Assembly (NCBI GenBank): GCA_020024325.1
Contig: JAHHTY010000015.1
Coordinates: forward strand, 1 to 34,909
Source of the DNA: Negativibacillus sp.
GTDB taxonomy: Bacteria > Bacillota > Clostridia > Oscillospirales > Ruminococcaceae
DNA: 34,909 bases
Direction of reading: 5' to 3'
Part shown: in pieces, positions 8,648 to 16,010 of the stretch
Numbering within the stretch: position 1 is the stretch's first letter
How the letters are laid out: every line of letters begins with the position of its first letter
Position numbers and translations under genes: made by a program
Notes under the pieces: generated by a model
Seen by the model: the letters and a program-made list of their open reading frames with translations, nothing else
What the model was told of the DNA's origin: nothing
The model's database searches: none

Positions 8648-9578
8648 CGTCCCTTACCGCTGCCAGTATTGCAATGCCGGCAGCATTATCAGCTGAAAAC
8701 TCCGGTTCGGCAAAATATCCGCCAAATTGTTTTGATATTTGTTGCTGAATCAGTGTATTGGACATTACACCTCCCGAAAAGATAAGGGGGAGATTTGGAT
8801 GGGCTGTGTGTACATTTTCTGTCATCTTTTCTACGATTTTATAAACCGAATCAATGCAGAAGCGTGCTACATTTTCACGGCTTTCCCCCGATTTCCAAAG
8901 TTTTTCGCACTGATTTTGCAATCCCGAAACACAACAATTTCCATCTTTAAAGGTTGTTTTGACAGGATACCTTTTATCCGCACAAAGAGATAAGGCGTCC
9001 ATTTCTTTTCCTGCCGGAAAAGAAAGCCCCATCATGCCGCCAACTCGGTCAATAGCTTGTCCGCATTTTAAATCTAACGACTGGTATAAGATATTAGTAT
9101 CCAGTATATTTTCCTCTCCAGGCGTTACATGGACACATTCCGTTGTTCCACCCGAAAAATGGAAGGCAATAAACTCTTCTCCGATTAAATCCAGCCTTTT
9201 TGCAGAATACAACGCAGCTGTAATGTGACCGCACTGATGTGAAAACTTGTACATCGGGATTCGATTTACCGAACTTAGGGCACTTGCTGCCAATTCTCCC
9301 GTTAAAAAACACGGCATATAAGAATCCTGTTGATTTCTTGGTCTAGCAGAAACGCCTACTGCTGATATCGAAATATCGGGTAACGCAAAAAACAGCTCCT
9401 CAAGAATTTGTGGGAGCTGTTTTACATGAGCAAACACGGCATCACTCTGCTTGAGTCCTAAAGCACCTTCAGCAACTGGCAACAGCTTTTTCCGATGGGC
9501 GATGCAGCCTGTTTGAGTGTTAAAAACAGCTGCAGATGTTGTATAATTGCTGGTATCAATTCCCAGATAATATGACAT
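8631..9578 (-). CDS. TsaD/Kae1 (Gcp)-like paralogue in the nusB-xseAB operon
   Basis: This ASKHA-fold protein of 315 residues resembles TsaD/Kae1, the subunit of the tRNA t6A-modification machinery once called O-sialoglycoprotein endopeptidase. The N-terminus YYLGIDTSNYTTSAAVFN is the phosphate-1 loop, HQCGH (residues 114-118) matches the HxEGH iron-binding pair of TsaD with Glu replaced by Cys, and IFSGGVMSN near the C-terminus matches the (S/A)GGVA(A/S)N motif. It is somewhat shorter than true TsaD and diverges from the N-terminal signature GIETSCDET. Clostridia often carry such a paralogue here, where Bacillus has folD. I chose the ATG at 9578 (AGGGTG 6 bases ahead). Whether it has t6A activity is unknown; a canonical tsaD is probably elsewhere in the genome. 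Confidence 0.82.
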   Translation of the reverse strand: MSYYLGIDTSNYTTSAAVFNTQTGCIAHRKKLLPVAEGALGLKQSDAVFAHVKQLPQILEELFFALPDISISAVGVSARPRNQQDSYMPCFLTGELAASALSSVNRIPMYKFSHQCGHITAALYSAKRLDLIGEEFIAFHFSGGTTECVHVTPGEENILDTNILYQSLDLKCGQAIDRVGGMMGLSFPAGKEMDALSLCADKRYPVKTTFKDGNCCVSGLQNQCEKLWKSGESRENVARFCIDSVYKIVEKMTENVHTAHPNLPLIFSGGVMSNTLIQQQISKQFGGYFAEPEFSADNAAGIAILAAVRDGVHIG

Positions 9579-9602
9579 TTCCTTCACCCTGTCTTTTGTG
9601 TT

Positions 9603-10022
9603 TTACTCTTTTCTTGTTTTGTTTTCAAGGTTTAATTCTTTTGCGATTGAGCCCAAAACGCCATTGATAAAAGAGTAGTCATCTTCGTTTGCATACTGTT
9701 TTGCAAGCTCAACTGCTTCATTGATGGTGACATTCATCGGAATATCGTTAACATATTTCAGTTCATAGGTAGCAATTCTTAAAATAGACAGAGATACCTT
9801 AGAAATACGAGATAACTTCCAGTTTTTCAATTTGGATTCAATTAAAGTATCGATATCTTCCTGATGTTCGATAACCCCTCTTGCCAGCTGCATAGTAAAA
9901 TCATTTACCTGCAAATCTCTTGTTTCGGTGGCTCCTTCAATGATATCATCCAAATCCATATCAGTAAACGTTTTTTCAAACAGTAAGCAAAAAGCTTCCT
10001 GTCGAGATTCGTGCCTTGTCAT
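9603..10022 (-). CDS. nusB: Transcription antitermination factor NusB
   Basis: NusB, with NusE, binds boxA RNA and supports antitermination of rRNA operons. The 139-residue all-helical protein matches the family: MTRHESRQEAFCLLFEKTF at the N-terminus, then NWKLSRISKVSLSILRIATYEL and the C-terminal NEAVELAKQYANEDDYSFINGVLGSI. It follows the Asp23/Gls24 gene, separated by 135 bases that include a hairpin, and precedes the TsaD-like gene. The Asp23-nusB pairing at the head of this operon is common in Firmicutes. The start ATG at 10022 has an AAAGGG site upstream. Confidence 0.95.
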   Translation of the reverse strand: MTRHESRQEAFCLLFEKTFTDMDLDDIIEGATETRDLQVNDFTMQLARGVIEHQEDIDTLIESKLKNWKLSRISKVSLSILRIATYELKYVNDIPMNVTINEAVELAKQYANEDDYSFINGVLGSIAKELNLENKTRKE

Positions 10023-10100
10023 AAAAATACACCCTTTCCGGCTTTATGCCGGTGGCACAAAACCTGCTCTGTTTTTTTGTCAAACATCATACAAAACTTT

Positions 10101-10126
10101 GCCCTCCAAATCTGGATTCGGAGGGC
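10101..10126 (-). terminator. Hairpin between Asp23 gene and nusB (partial terminator or processing site)
   Basis: A 7-bp perfect GC-rich stem (GCCCTCC / GGAGGGC) encloses 12 bases. On the minus strand it is followed by AAAGTTTTG, a weak T-tract, so it may attenuate transcription or protect the 3' end of the Asp23 message rather than stop all transcription into nusB. On the plus strand it is followed by ATCACTTTTT, but no plus-strand gene needs it. Confidence 0.55.
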
Positions 10127-10157
10127 ATCACTTTTTATTCAGTCATAATCGGAATAA

Positions 10158-10535
10158 TTAAGCCTGTGACTGAACCGGGGCGGTTTGTGGGAATACAATT
10201 CCGGCAATGTGAACATTGACTTTGGAAACAGTGATTCCCGTCATGTTTTGAACCGCATCTTTTACTGCTTTTTGAAGTGTTTCTGCTACTTCAGGAATAT
10301 TTGCCCCATATTTTAGGTTGACACTGATATCCACTACTGCAACATCGTCGTTCAGATTAATCTGAATCGGTCTGGAGGTCATTCCCTTTTGTAAAAAACT
10401 TTTGATTGGGGTATAGGTATTTGCTAATGAAACAACACCATCAATTTCACCTGCCGCAAAATTTGCGATGGTAGCAAGCACCTCCTGAGAAATTTTCAGG
10501 CTGCTGGATGGCTGATTATTATTTTCAACGTTCAT
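10158..10535 (-). CDS. Asp23/Gls24 family envelope stress response protein
   Basis: Asp23/Gls24 proteins are abundant Firmicutes proteins linked to cell-envelope stress and often lie beneath the membrane. The 125-residue product has the expected pattern: SLKISQEVLATIANFAAGEIDGV at the start, a central DVAVVDISVNLKYGANIPEVAETLQ, and VKDAVQNMTGITVSKVNVHIAGIVF at the end. The ATG at 10535 has AGGAGG 7 bases ahead, so the upstream in-frame start at 10562 is rejected. It is the first gene of the nusB operon, behind a good promoter. The family is commonly found ahead of nusB in Clostridia (YqhY in Bacillus). Confidence 0.9.
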   Translation of the reverse strand: MNVENNNQPSSSLKISQEVLATIANFAAGEIDGVVSLANTYTPIKSFLQKGMTSRPIQINLNDDVAVVDISVNLKYGANIPEVAETLQKAVKDAVQNMTGITVSKVNVHIAGIVFPQTAPVQSQA

Positions 10536-10632
10536 GTATCTTCCTCCTATAACAAATATCAAAGGATTCCTTAAAAAAGCGAACTCCTTGTGGGAAAACT
10601 ACACTGATTGTGTCGCCTGTTTTCACAAAAAC

Positions 10633-10661
10633 ATTATATCATATTCTTACAACTATTACAA
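10633..10661 (-). promoter_or_regulatory. Sigma-A-like promoter of the Asp23-nusB operon
   Basis: On the minus strand the sequence reads TTGTAA, 17 bases, TATAAT. This is a near-consensus housekeeping promoter about 98 bases before the Asp23 start codon. The leader between them can fold: GTGAAAAC pairs with GTTTTC..AC around an inner ACAC/GTGT stem. It is the only strong promoter seen upstream of the twelve-gene operon. Confidence 0.72.
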
Positions 10662-10667
10662 CCAATC

Positions 10668-11975
10668 CTATCTGTGCATTTTTGAATTTCTTTTAAATTC
10701 GTTACCAAACCATCGATTATATGCACGATATTCCTTGCCGCCCACACGAACACTGCCATCTGAAAAAATACTGACTGTTTTTTCACTTCCATCATTTTTG
10801 GTAATTCGAAAGCGCTCCTCTTCTGTACGATTTTTACTATGATAAAAGGATGGTTTAAATCCGTTTTTCCCAAACCAGTACACTATGTCATGTTTTGTTT
10901 GGAAAGGAAGTGCAGTGTTTTTCTTTAGGTAGCGGTGGTTAGAAAATTCAATGGCAGAAATATCTCCTTCACTTAAACTTCTTGCCCATTCCAAGTTTTG
11001 GTCGTTGCTTTGTATAAATATAAAGCAGGTGCTAAACACCACCAACACTGCACAGAGAGTTAAAAATGTAGTTCCTTTTTTCTTTTGCGGAATCATCAAT
11101 TCAATAAAACGTTTTTTCAGACGACCTGCACTGGAAGAAAAGTAAGAAACCAATGCAGTTTGATGATGCGGGTTCTTTTTCTTCAGTAAACTGCGAGCTG
11201 TATCCAACAAAGCATGGATATAACTATTCACAAAGTCCTCGTCTTTGCCTTGCACTACTGTACAGTCACAGGCACCTTCAATATCATCTGCCGAACGGTG
11301 TGCCATAAGATGTACAAATGGATTAAACCAGTGCAAAGATTCTGCTGACAGCAGAACAAACCGATACCAAGAATCCTTACGCTGATAATGTGTCAACTCA
11401 TGTCGAAAGATCATGGACAATTTATTGGGTTCAATCATATAATCCGGAATAACAACCTTGGGATGAAAAAATCCAATCATCATCGGTCCTGCTGCCTGCG
11501 ACGAAATCCATAATGAAATTGAATCGTAGTTCCCCATAGAATATTTGGTTTCATAAAAAACGTTTCGGAGTTGTTCCGTTTGTTCTTTCGTTAGCTTAAT
11601 TGTTTTTCTGCCTTTGTTCAGTTTTTCTTCAAAATATTTATAAGAAACAATGTGAAATGTCCAAAAGAGGATAACTCCCATCAACCAAACGAATGCCATT
11701 ATCTGCATAAAAGAGTATTGACTTACATTATGCGAAGAAGATGTTACCTGAAGTTGTGATGATAATTGGTATGGCGCTGTTAATTGAAGTGCAGCAACAC
11801 GGAATCGAGGTTGAATTGGTATGAGAAGCCTCACTGCCAAAATAATCCACAAAAAAGAACGGCACTTGGGTGAATATCTAACCAATCTTTTCGGAATACA
11901 GATTGTGAAGAAAAGGATAAAAGCAGAAACAACAAGAGAAATTTCTATGATAGAAGAAAAAACATATGACAGCAT
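10668..11975 (-). CDS. M56 family (BlaR1/MecR1-like) membrane metallopeptidase
   Basis: This 435-residue protein has the layout of BlaR1-type sensors: N-terminal membrane helices (SSIIEISLVVSAFILFFTICI, FLWIILAVRLLIPI, MQIMAFVWLMGVILFWTFHIV), a cytoplasmic zinc protease segment with HELTH at residues 192-196, a further helix (GTTFLTLCAVLVVFSTCFIFI), and a short extracytoplasmic C-terminal region. That C-terminal part is only about 120 residues and shows no penicillin-binding SxxK domain, so a beta-lactam sensor role is unlikely. The usual partner repressor BlaI/MecI is not adjacent. I chose the ATG at 11975 because GGAGG lies 8 bases upstream; the TTG at 11990 overlaps that site. No terminator is visible before the Asp23 promoter. 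Substrate and signal are unknown. Confidence 0.85.
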   Translation of the reverse strand: MLSYVFSSIIEISLVVSAFILFFTICIPKRLVRYSPKCRSFLWIILAVRLLIPIQPRFRVAALQLTAPYQLSSQLQVTSSSHNVSQYSFMQIMAFVWLMGVILFWTFHIVSYKYFEEKLNKGRKTIKLTKEQTEQLRNVFYETKYSMGNYDSISLWISSQAAGPMMIGFFHPKVVIPDYMIEPNKLSMIFRHELTHYQRKDSWYRFVLLSAESLHWFNPFVHLMAHRSADDIEGACDCTVVQGKDEDFVNSYIHALLDTARSLLKKKNPHHQTALVSYFSSSAGRLKKRFIELMIPQKKKGTTFLTLCAVLVVFSTCFIFIQSNDQNLEWARSLSEGDISAIEFSNHRYLKKNTALPFQTKHDIVYWFGKNGFKPSFYHSKNRTEEERFRITKNDGSEKTVSIFSDGSVRVGGKEYRAYNRWFGNEFKRNSKMHR

Positions 11976-12029
11976 AAAGATAACCTCCAAATTTTGAGGA
12001 ATATAAAATTTTTACCGCCTGATTTTTAG

Positions 12030-12058
12030 ATATTATTTTGTTCTAAAACAAAAAACAA
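12030..12058 (-). promoter_or_regulatory. Promoter of M56 gene with palindrome in the spacer
   Basis: On the minus strand TTGTTT (-35) and TAATAT (-10) are 17 bases apart. The spacer is occupied by an inverted repeat, TTTTGTT-CTAA-AACAAAA on the plus strand (12036-12053), with 7-bp perfect arms. A dimeric repressor bound there would block RNA polymerase. It does not match the BlaI box TACA..TGTA. The remaining leader and the rest of 12059-12214 hold no recognisable gene. Confidence 0.5.
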
Positions 12059-12214
12059 CAGACACCATATTTTATATGATATTCTCTCTTTTCGTTTATC
12101 TATTTATATAGTGACGATATTTCTGCATTTTTGTTACTAGGTTTTGAAAAAAATTCTACTTTTCTATATTTAGTTCATATTCAGGACGTATTTTTAATGT
12201 TTTTTTGTAAGAAA

Positions 12215-12253
12215 AGACGGACACCGTTGCAGATAATCCGACAGTGTCCGTCT
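12215..12253 (-). terminator. Rho-independent terminator of the amidase gene
   Basis: A 10-bp perfect stem, AGACGGACAC with GTGTCCGTCT, encloses a 19-base loop. On the minus strand it is followed by TTTCTTAC and then an A-rich stretch. It lies 10 bases after the amidase stop codon. Confidence 0.8.
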
Positions 12254-12262
12254 AAATCAGCT

Positions 12263-14071
12263 TTAGTTTAAATATTCAATTAAAGCATCAGCAATTGCGT
12301 TTGCCGTTTGATACATTGAATCCGGTGTACAAAGTTCATCATATTCAATTGGATTACTGATAAAGCCCATTTCAATCAGCATAGAAGGACAAAGCGGGTT
12401 TCGTGTTACATAAAAGTTTCCATAAATCACTCCTCGGGAATCTCTGTTATTGTATTCTGTAAGCTTTTTCAGAATAGAGTCCGCAAGCAATTTAGAATTG
12501 TTTTCATAATAATAAATTTCTACCCCGGATGGTTTTAAACCGTTTGCTGTGGTGCTAATACTGTTACAATGCAAAGAAACATAAAAATCCGCTTTATTTT
12601 CCCTTGTCATCTCAACACGATCGGTCATTTCCACTTTAGAACCTTTATCTTGGTCAGGAGCTACTGTCAAGATAACCTGTGCTCCCAAACTTTCTAAGCG
12701 GTTTTTCAGTACCAAAGAATGAGCCATTGTAATATCTTTTTCAACAGGACCATTTCCGTTTAGCACACCGATGGCACCGCTATCCAATCCGCCATGACCG
12801 GGATCTACAACAATCGTCATATTTTCTAGTGGCTGCTCGCTGCTGCTATCAGCTTTCGCATTGAAGAAGATGGTTGTTTCCCCTTTTGCATCATAGCTGA
12901 CGTCGTATCCTACTGTTGGTACACCGGTCTTTTTAATAAATTCCAGAATGGTGTTTCCATCTTTTGCAGATACTTTCATTTCAGAAAACAAAGGGCTGTC
13001 CAAATTCTGTGCTTTGATGCCGGTTGTGTGATACAACTTGATTGTAACTTTCTCGCTGGTGTTGTATGCTTTGTAGATTGGAGATGCTGTTCCTTTCAGG
13101 GTCAGTGTATCTCCTTTTTCTTTTGATTGATATGAAACCTGTGAAACTTTATTTTTCAATTCTGTATCTTGCGGAACAATGTCAATATAAGATTTTGCAA
13201 TCCAGTTTCCCATACCCAGTTTAAAATAAGCTCCGCTGGAGTCAACAATCCGGTCAGTAGCACCTCTGCTGGTTAAAGAAACGTGGTTCGAGCTTCCATC
13301 TGCTTTTTCATATAAAATAGCTGCATTTTGGTTTACTCGACCTAAAAGATGCGCCGACTCACCCAACAGATAAAGGCTCCCCTGCGAGGTTGATGATGAG
13401 GATTTTCCTTTAAAGTTTAAATCATATCTGATTTGCCCTAAATTTTTAATCTCCTTACTGCCAAGTTCAGGCAGGGTAATTTCTGCCGAATAATACGCTT
13501 CCACTCCAGTAGTGGCAACTGCTTCTTGTTTTAATTGATATGTTTTATTGTTTAGGGTAGCAGTTACTTCACCGTTTGCAGGAGCAGTGCATCGAATTTT
13601 ATAACTTTCTCCTGCCTTTACAATGTCATCTGAAGAAGGATTCACGGTTTTCAGCTTTGAAATTGTTGTTACTCCTCCGGAAGAAGTGGATTTTGTTTTT
13701 GTTATGGTAAGAAAAACACTCTTATCCCCATTTTCAAAATGAAATTCATTTTTTCCTTCTTTTAATTCAGCATAAATACCAAAAGAACCATATACACCAC
13801 GACTTTCTACCTCTTCTCCATTACAGGTTAAAGGAAAGTCCGGATTAGAGGAGCCTGTGATATAATAAGTATCGTAGGATGTAGAAATATCATCAGAGGG
13901 ATTAGCAAGTTTCAGAGTATGCTCTGTCTTTAAAGAAAATCCGGTGTCCAGCACTTTTTGTTTATCCTGATACTCTTTTGCAGAAACTGTTATCGGAGCT
14001 ACTGAACTTACAAGGATTGCCGACATAAGCATAGCTGTTAACGGTTTCAGAATAGAGGAAATGTTCTTCAT
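12263..14071 (-). CDS. Secreted N-acetylmuramoyl-L-alanine amidase (Amidase_3)
   Basis: This 602-residue zinc amidase cleaves the bond between MurNAc and L-Ala in peptidoglycan outside the cell. A signal peptide is clear (lysine, then PLTAMLMSAILVSSV, and cleavage near VSA-KE). Residues 35-415 form a long Ser/Thr-rich region of beta-type repeats of unknown fold, possibly cell-surface or wall-binding. The C-terminal Amidase_3 domain starts near residue 418 and keeps its zinc ligands and catalytic Glu: His426 in DPGHGG, Glu444 in VEKD, His501 in SLHCNS, Glu567 in LIEMGF. The start ATG has AGGAGG 9 bases ahead. A TATAAT at 14109-14114 with a poor -35 could be its promoter. It is transcribed alone. 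Confidence 0.92.
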   Translation of the reverse strand: MKNISSILKPLTAMLMSAILVSSVAPITVSAKEYQDKQKVLDTGFSLKTEHTLKLANPSDDISTSYDTYYITGSSNPDFPLTCNGEEVESRGVYGSFGIYAELKEGKNEFHFENGDKSVFLTITKTKSTSSGGVTTISKLKTVNPSSDDIVKAGESYKIRCTAPANGEVTATLNNKTYQLKQEAVATTGVEAYYSAEITLPELGSKEIKNLGQIRYDLNFKGKSSSSTSQGSLYLLGESAHLLGRVNQNAAILYEKADGSSNHVSLTSRGATDRIVDSSGAYFKLGMGNWIAKSYIDIVPQDTELKNKVSQVSYQSKEKGDTLTLKGTASPIYKAYNTSEKVTIKLYHTTGIKAQNLDSPLFSEMKVSAKDGNTILEFIKKTGVPTVGYDVSYDAKGETTIFFNAKADSSSEQPLENMTIVVDPGHGGLDSGAIGVLNGNGPVEKDITMAHSLVLKNRLESLGAQVILTVAPDQDKGSKVEMTDRVEMTRENKADFYVSLHCNSISTTANGLKPSGVEIYYYENNSKLLADSILKKLTEYNNRDSRGVIYGNFYVTRNPLCPSMLIEMGFISNPIEYDELCTPDSMYQTANAIADALIEYLN

Positions 14072-14260
14072 TTATAAAGACCTCCTTATTTTTAAAAATG
14101 TCAAAATTATTATAACACAAAATCTCAACAGGATAAATACTTTTTCTTTGGATTTTTCTTGTTTTTTAGATAAAATTTCTATAGTTTCGCTATTTCTACA
14201 ATATTAAGTGAATTCGGAAAGATAAATTTTTGTGGCTTTTACAGTTTTTCTGATTAAAAA

Positions 14261-14285
14261 AAGATGCAGAATAAAACTGCATCTT
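14261..14285. terminator. Bidirectional terminator after YitT-family gene
   Basis: A 9-bp stem AAGATGCAG/CTGCATCTT with a 7-base loop has T-runs on both strands. On the minus strand, where it is needed, it starts 9 bases after the stop of the YitT gene and is followed by TTTTTAATC. Confidence 0.85.
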
Positions 14286-14293
14286 TTTTTAAT

Positions 14294-15160
14294 CTATTTT
14301 TCAGGTGCTGTCAGAAAACGTTTACTCAAAGTAAACCCTCTTCCTTTTACCTCATTTACTTCACTTGCAACAACAAACGCCTGCGGGTCAATTTCAAGCA
14401 CGATATCATTTAATGCAGAAAGCTGACGGTTAGAAACAATGGAGAGAACAACTTTTTGTTCTTCTTTTTGCAAACCGGTTGTTGCATGAATCAACGTAGA
14501 ACCACGATCAATTTTTTGATGGATTGTTTCATTGATTTGCTCATATTTTGGACTGATAATCATAACTTGTGTCTGTTTTTGTCCCATAATTAAGAACTTA
14601 TCCATTACAATACTAGTCAACATTACAACAATAATACCATATAAAACCTGTTCGCTGGAGGAATAGAAAGCCTGAATCAATAATAGAGTTGTATCCCCAA
14701 CATAAATCATAACCGGAATGGAAAATCCAAACCAACGATTTAAGATGATTGGAGGGATATCCATACCACCTGTAGAGCCACCAACCTTGATTACCATACC
14801 GATACCTGCACCAATAAACAATCCCGCATAGATAGATGCCATCAGTTTATCATCAGTTAAACTGGTTAAAAACGGAATTTTACCGAACAACGAAAAGAAG
14901 GTCGGGTACAATATAGTACTCATTAAAATGGTTGCAGCAAACGATTTGCCCATTACAAAAGCCCCTAAAGCAAATAAAACAACTTCCGCTACCATAACCC
15001 CGATATCAACCGGGATATGTAAAAACTGTTGTAAAATCAAGCCGATACCGGTAACACCACCGGAAATCAGCCCATTTGGAACAAGGAATGCTGCATTGCC
15101 CAAAGCAAGCACTGCATTACCCAACACAATAAATAATACTGTCTTTAATTTTTTTTCCAT
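14294..15160 (-). CDS. YitT family membrane protein (DUF161/DUF2179)
   Basis: YitT proteins are multi-helix membrane proteins with a C-terminal cytoplasmic DUF2179 domain. Their function is not settled. The 288-residue product has about five hydrophobic segments in its first 180 residues (FIVLGNAVLALGNAAFLVPN, GVMVAEVVLFALGAFVMG, YAGLFIGAGIGMVIKVGGST). It also has the family glycine motifs NGLISGGVTGIGLIL and GGSTGGMDIPPIIL, and a DUF2179 C-terminus (VMIISPKYEQINETIHQKIDRGSTLIHATTG...VVLSIVSNRQL). It has a paralogue on the other strand at 16.0-16.9 kb. The ATG at 15160 follows GGAAGGG. Confidence 0.88.
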   Translation of the reverse strand: MEKKLKTVLFIVLGNAVLALGNAAFLVPNGLISGGVTGIGLILQQFLHIPVDIGVMVAEVVLFALGAFVMGKSFAATILMSTILYPTFFSLFGKIPFLTSLTDDKLMASIYAGLFIGAGIGMVIKVGGSTGGMDIPPIILNRWFGFSIPVMIYVGDTTLLLIQAFYSSSEQVLYGIIVVMLTSIVMDKFLIMGQKQTQVMIISPKYEQINETIHQKIDRGSTLIHATTGLQKEEQKVVLSIVSNRQLSALNDIVLEIDPQAFVVASEVNEVKGRGFTLSKRFLTAPEK

Positions 15161-15231
15161 GCCAAAATTCCCTTCCTTTTAACCATATCAAAATATATCG
15201 ATGGTATATTTGCTCAAAAAAACCGTTTGAT

Positions 15232-15260
15232 ATTATAACATTTATATAATCAAAGAGCAA
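15232..15260 (-). promoter_or_regulatory. Promoter of minus-strand YitT gene
   Basis: On the minus strand TTGCTC, 17 bases, TATAAT lies about 72 bases before the start codon. The leader contains an inverted repeat AAATATA/TATATTT (15191-15211). The rest of 15261-15459, between the divergent genes, is AT-rich with no recognisable gene. A short frame covering 15117-15368 is considered spurious. Confidence 0.5.
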
Positions 15261-15459
15261 GTCATTCTGATAAAGTGTTCGTTCATATTTGTATGTTTTA
15301 GCATATTGAATCGAGTGATTTTTGTAATATCGGAAATTTTTAATCATTATATATTGCCGACTTGTCATAGAGATGTTTAAGATTTAGTCATAATTCTTTC
15401 AAGATTGCATGATATGATTAAATATAAATAAAATTCCATTTGCGGAGAGGAAGTTTTCT

Positions 15460-15852
15460 ATGAATTGGATTGCAAAGCTGATGTATGGTCGTTACGGCAC
15501 CGATCAGCTCGGGGTATTTTCCCTGCTTTTGATGTTAATACTCAACTTATTTTGGATTCTTACAGGATGGAAAATCCTTTATCTTGTATCAACCATTTTA
15601 TGTTTTATCTGTATCTGGCGTGGTTTTTCTAAAAATATCAGTCGTCGCTATGCCGAAAATCAAAAATTTTTGCAGATAACAGCACCATTAAGGCATTGGA
15701 TTTCTACAAAAATTTCTGATATGTCTGACTTAAAAACACATTGTCACTTTCACTGCCCCACATGTAAACAAAAAATACGAGTACCTCGCAGCAAGGGAAA
15801 AATTCAGATTACTTGTCCAAAATGTGGACATGAATTTGTGAAAAAGACCTAA
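15460..15852 (+). CDS. Small membrane protein with C-terminal zinc ribbon
   Basis: The 130-residue protein begins MNWIAKLMYGRYGTDQL, a signature seen in an uncharacterised Firmicutes family, followed by two adjacent hydrophobic helices (LGVFSLLLMLILNLFWIL, ILYLVSTILCFICIWRGF). The C-terminus is a zinc ribbon with two CxxC knuckles, HCPTCKQKIRVPR and TCPKCGHEFVK. The likely topology places the ribbon in the cytoplasm. GGAGAGG lies upstream of the ATG, and a hairpin terminator follows 59 bases after the stop. Function is unknown; the ribbon could bind protein or nucleic acid. Confidence 0.8.
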   Translation: MNWIAKLMYGRYGTDQLGVFSLLLMLILNLFWILTGWKILYLVSTILCFICIWRGFSKNISRRYAENQKFLQITAPLRHWISTKISDMSDLKTHCHFHCPTCKQKIRVPRSKGKIQITCPKCGHEFVKKT

Positions 15853-15910
15853 ACTTTAAAAATAAAGTCAAATACAAAATTTCTATGATAAACTAACTGA
15901 ATCGTTTTTT

Positions 15911-15940
15911 AGCTCCGATTAACAACATCGGAGCTTTTTT
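15911..15940 (+). terminator. Rho-independent terminator after zinc-ribbon gene
   Basis: A 9-bp perfect stem AGCTCCGAT/ATCGGAGCT with a 7-base loop is followed by seven T residues on the plus strand. On the minus strand it is also followed by a T-run (AAAAAACGAT complement). Confidence 0.88.
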
Positions 15941-15948
15941 TATGAAGT

Positions 15949-15977
15949 TTGCAAAAAAAACTCCTTTGCTGTATAAT
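15949..15977 (+). promoter_or_regulatory. Promoter of plus-strand YitT gene
   Basis: TTGCAA, 17 bases, TATAAT lies 33 bases before the ATG, directly downstream of the previous terminator. Spacing and -10 are consensus. This supports separate transcription of the second YitT gene from the zinc-ribbon gene. Confidence 0.68.
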
Positions 15978-16010
15978 AAAACTATTAAGAATTCATGAGG
16001 AGGTCTACCC

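Noticed and set aside
12036..12053. BlaI/MecI operator before the M56 gene
   Set aside because: The palindrome TTTTGTT..AACAAAA lacks the TACA..TGTA core of BlaI boxes; an unidentified repressor fits better.
15117..15368. 83-codon minus-strand frame overlapping the start of the YitT gene
   Set aside because: It covers the YitT promoter and start in another frame, has no ribosome site and no recognisable family.
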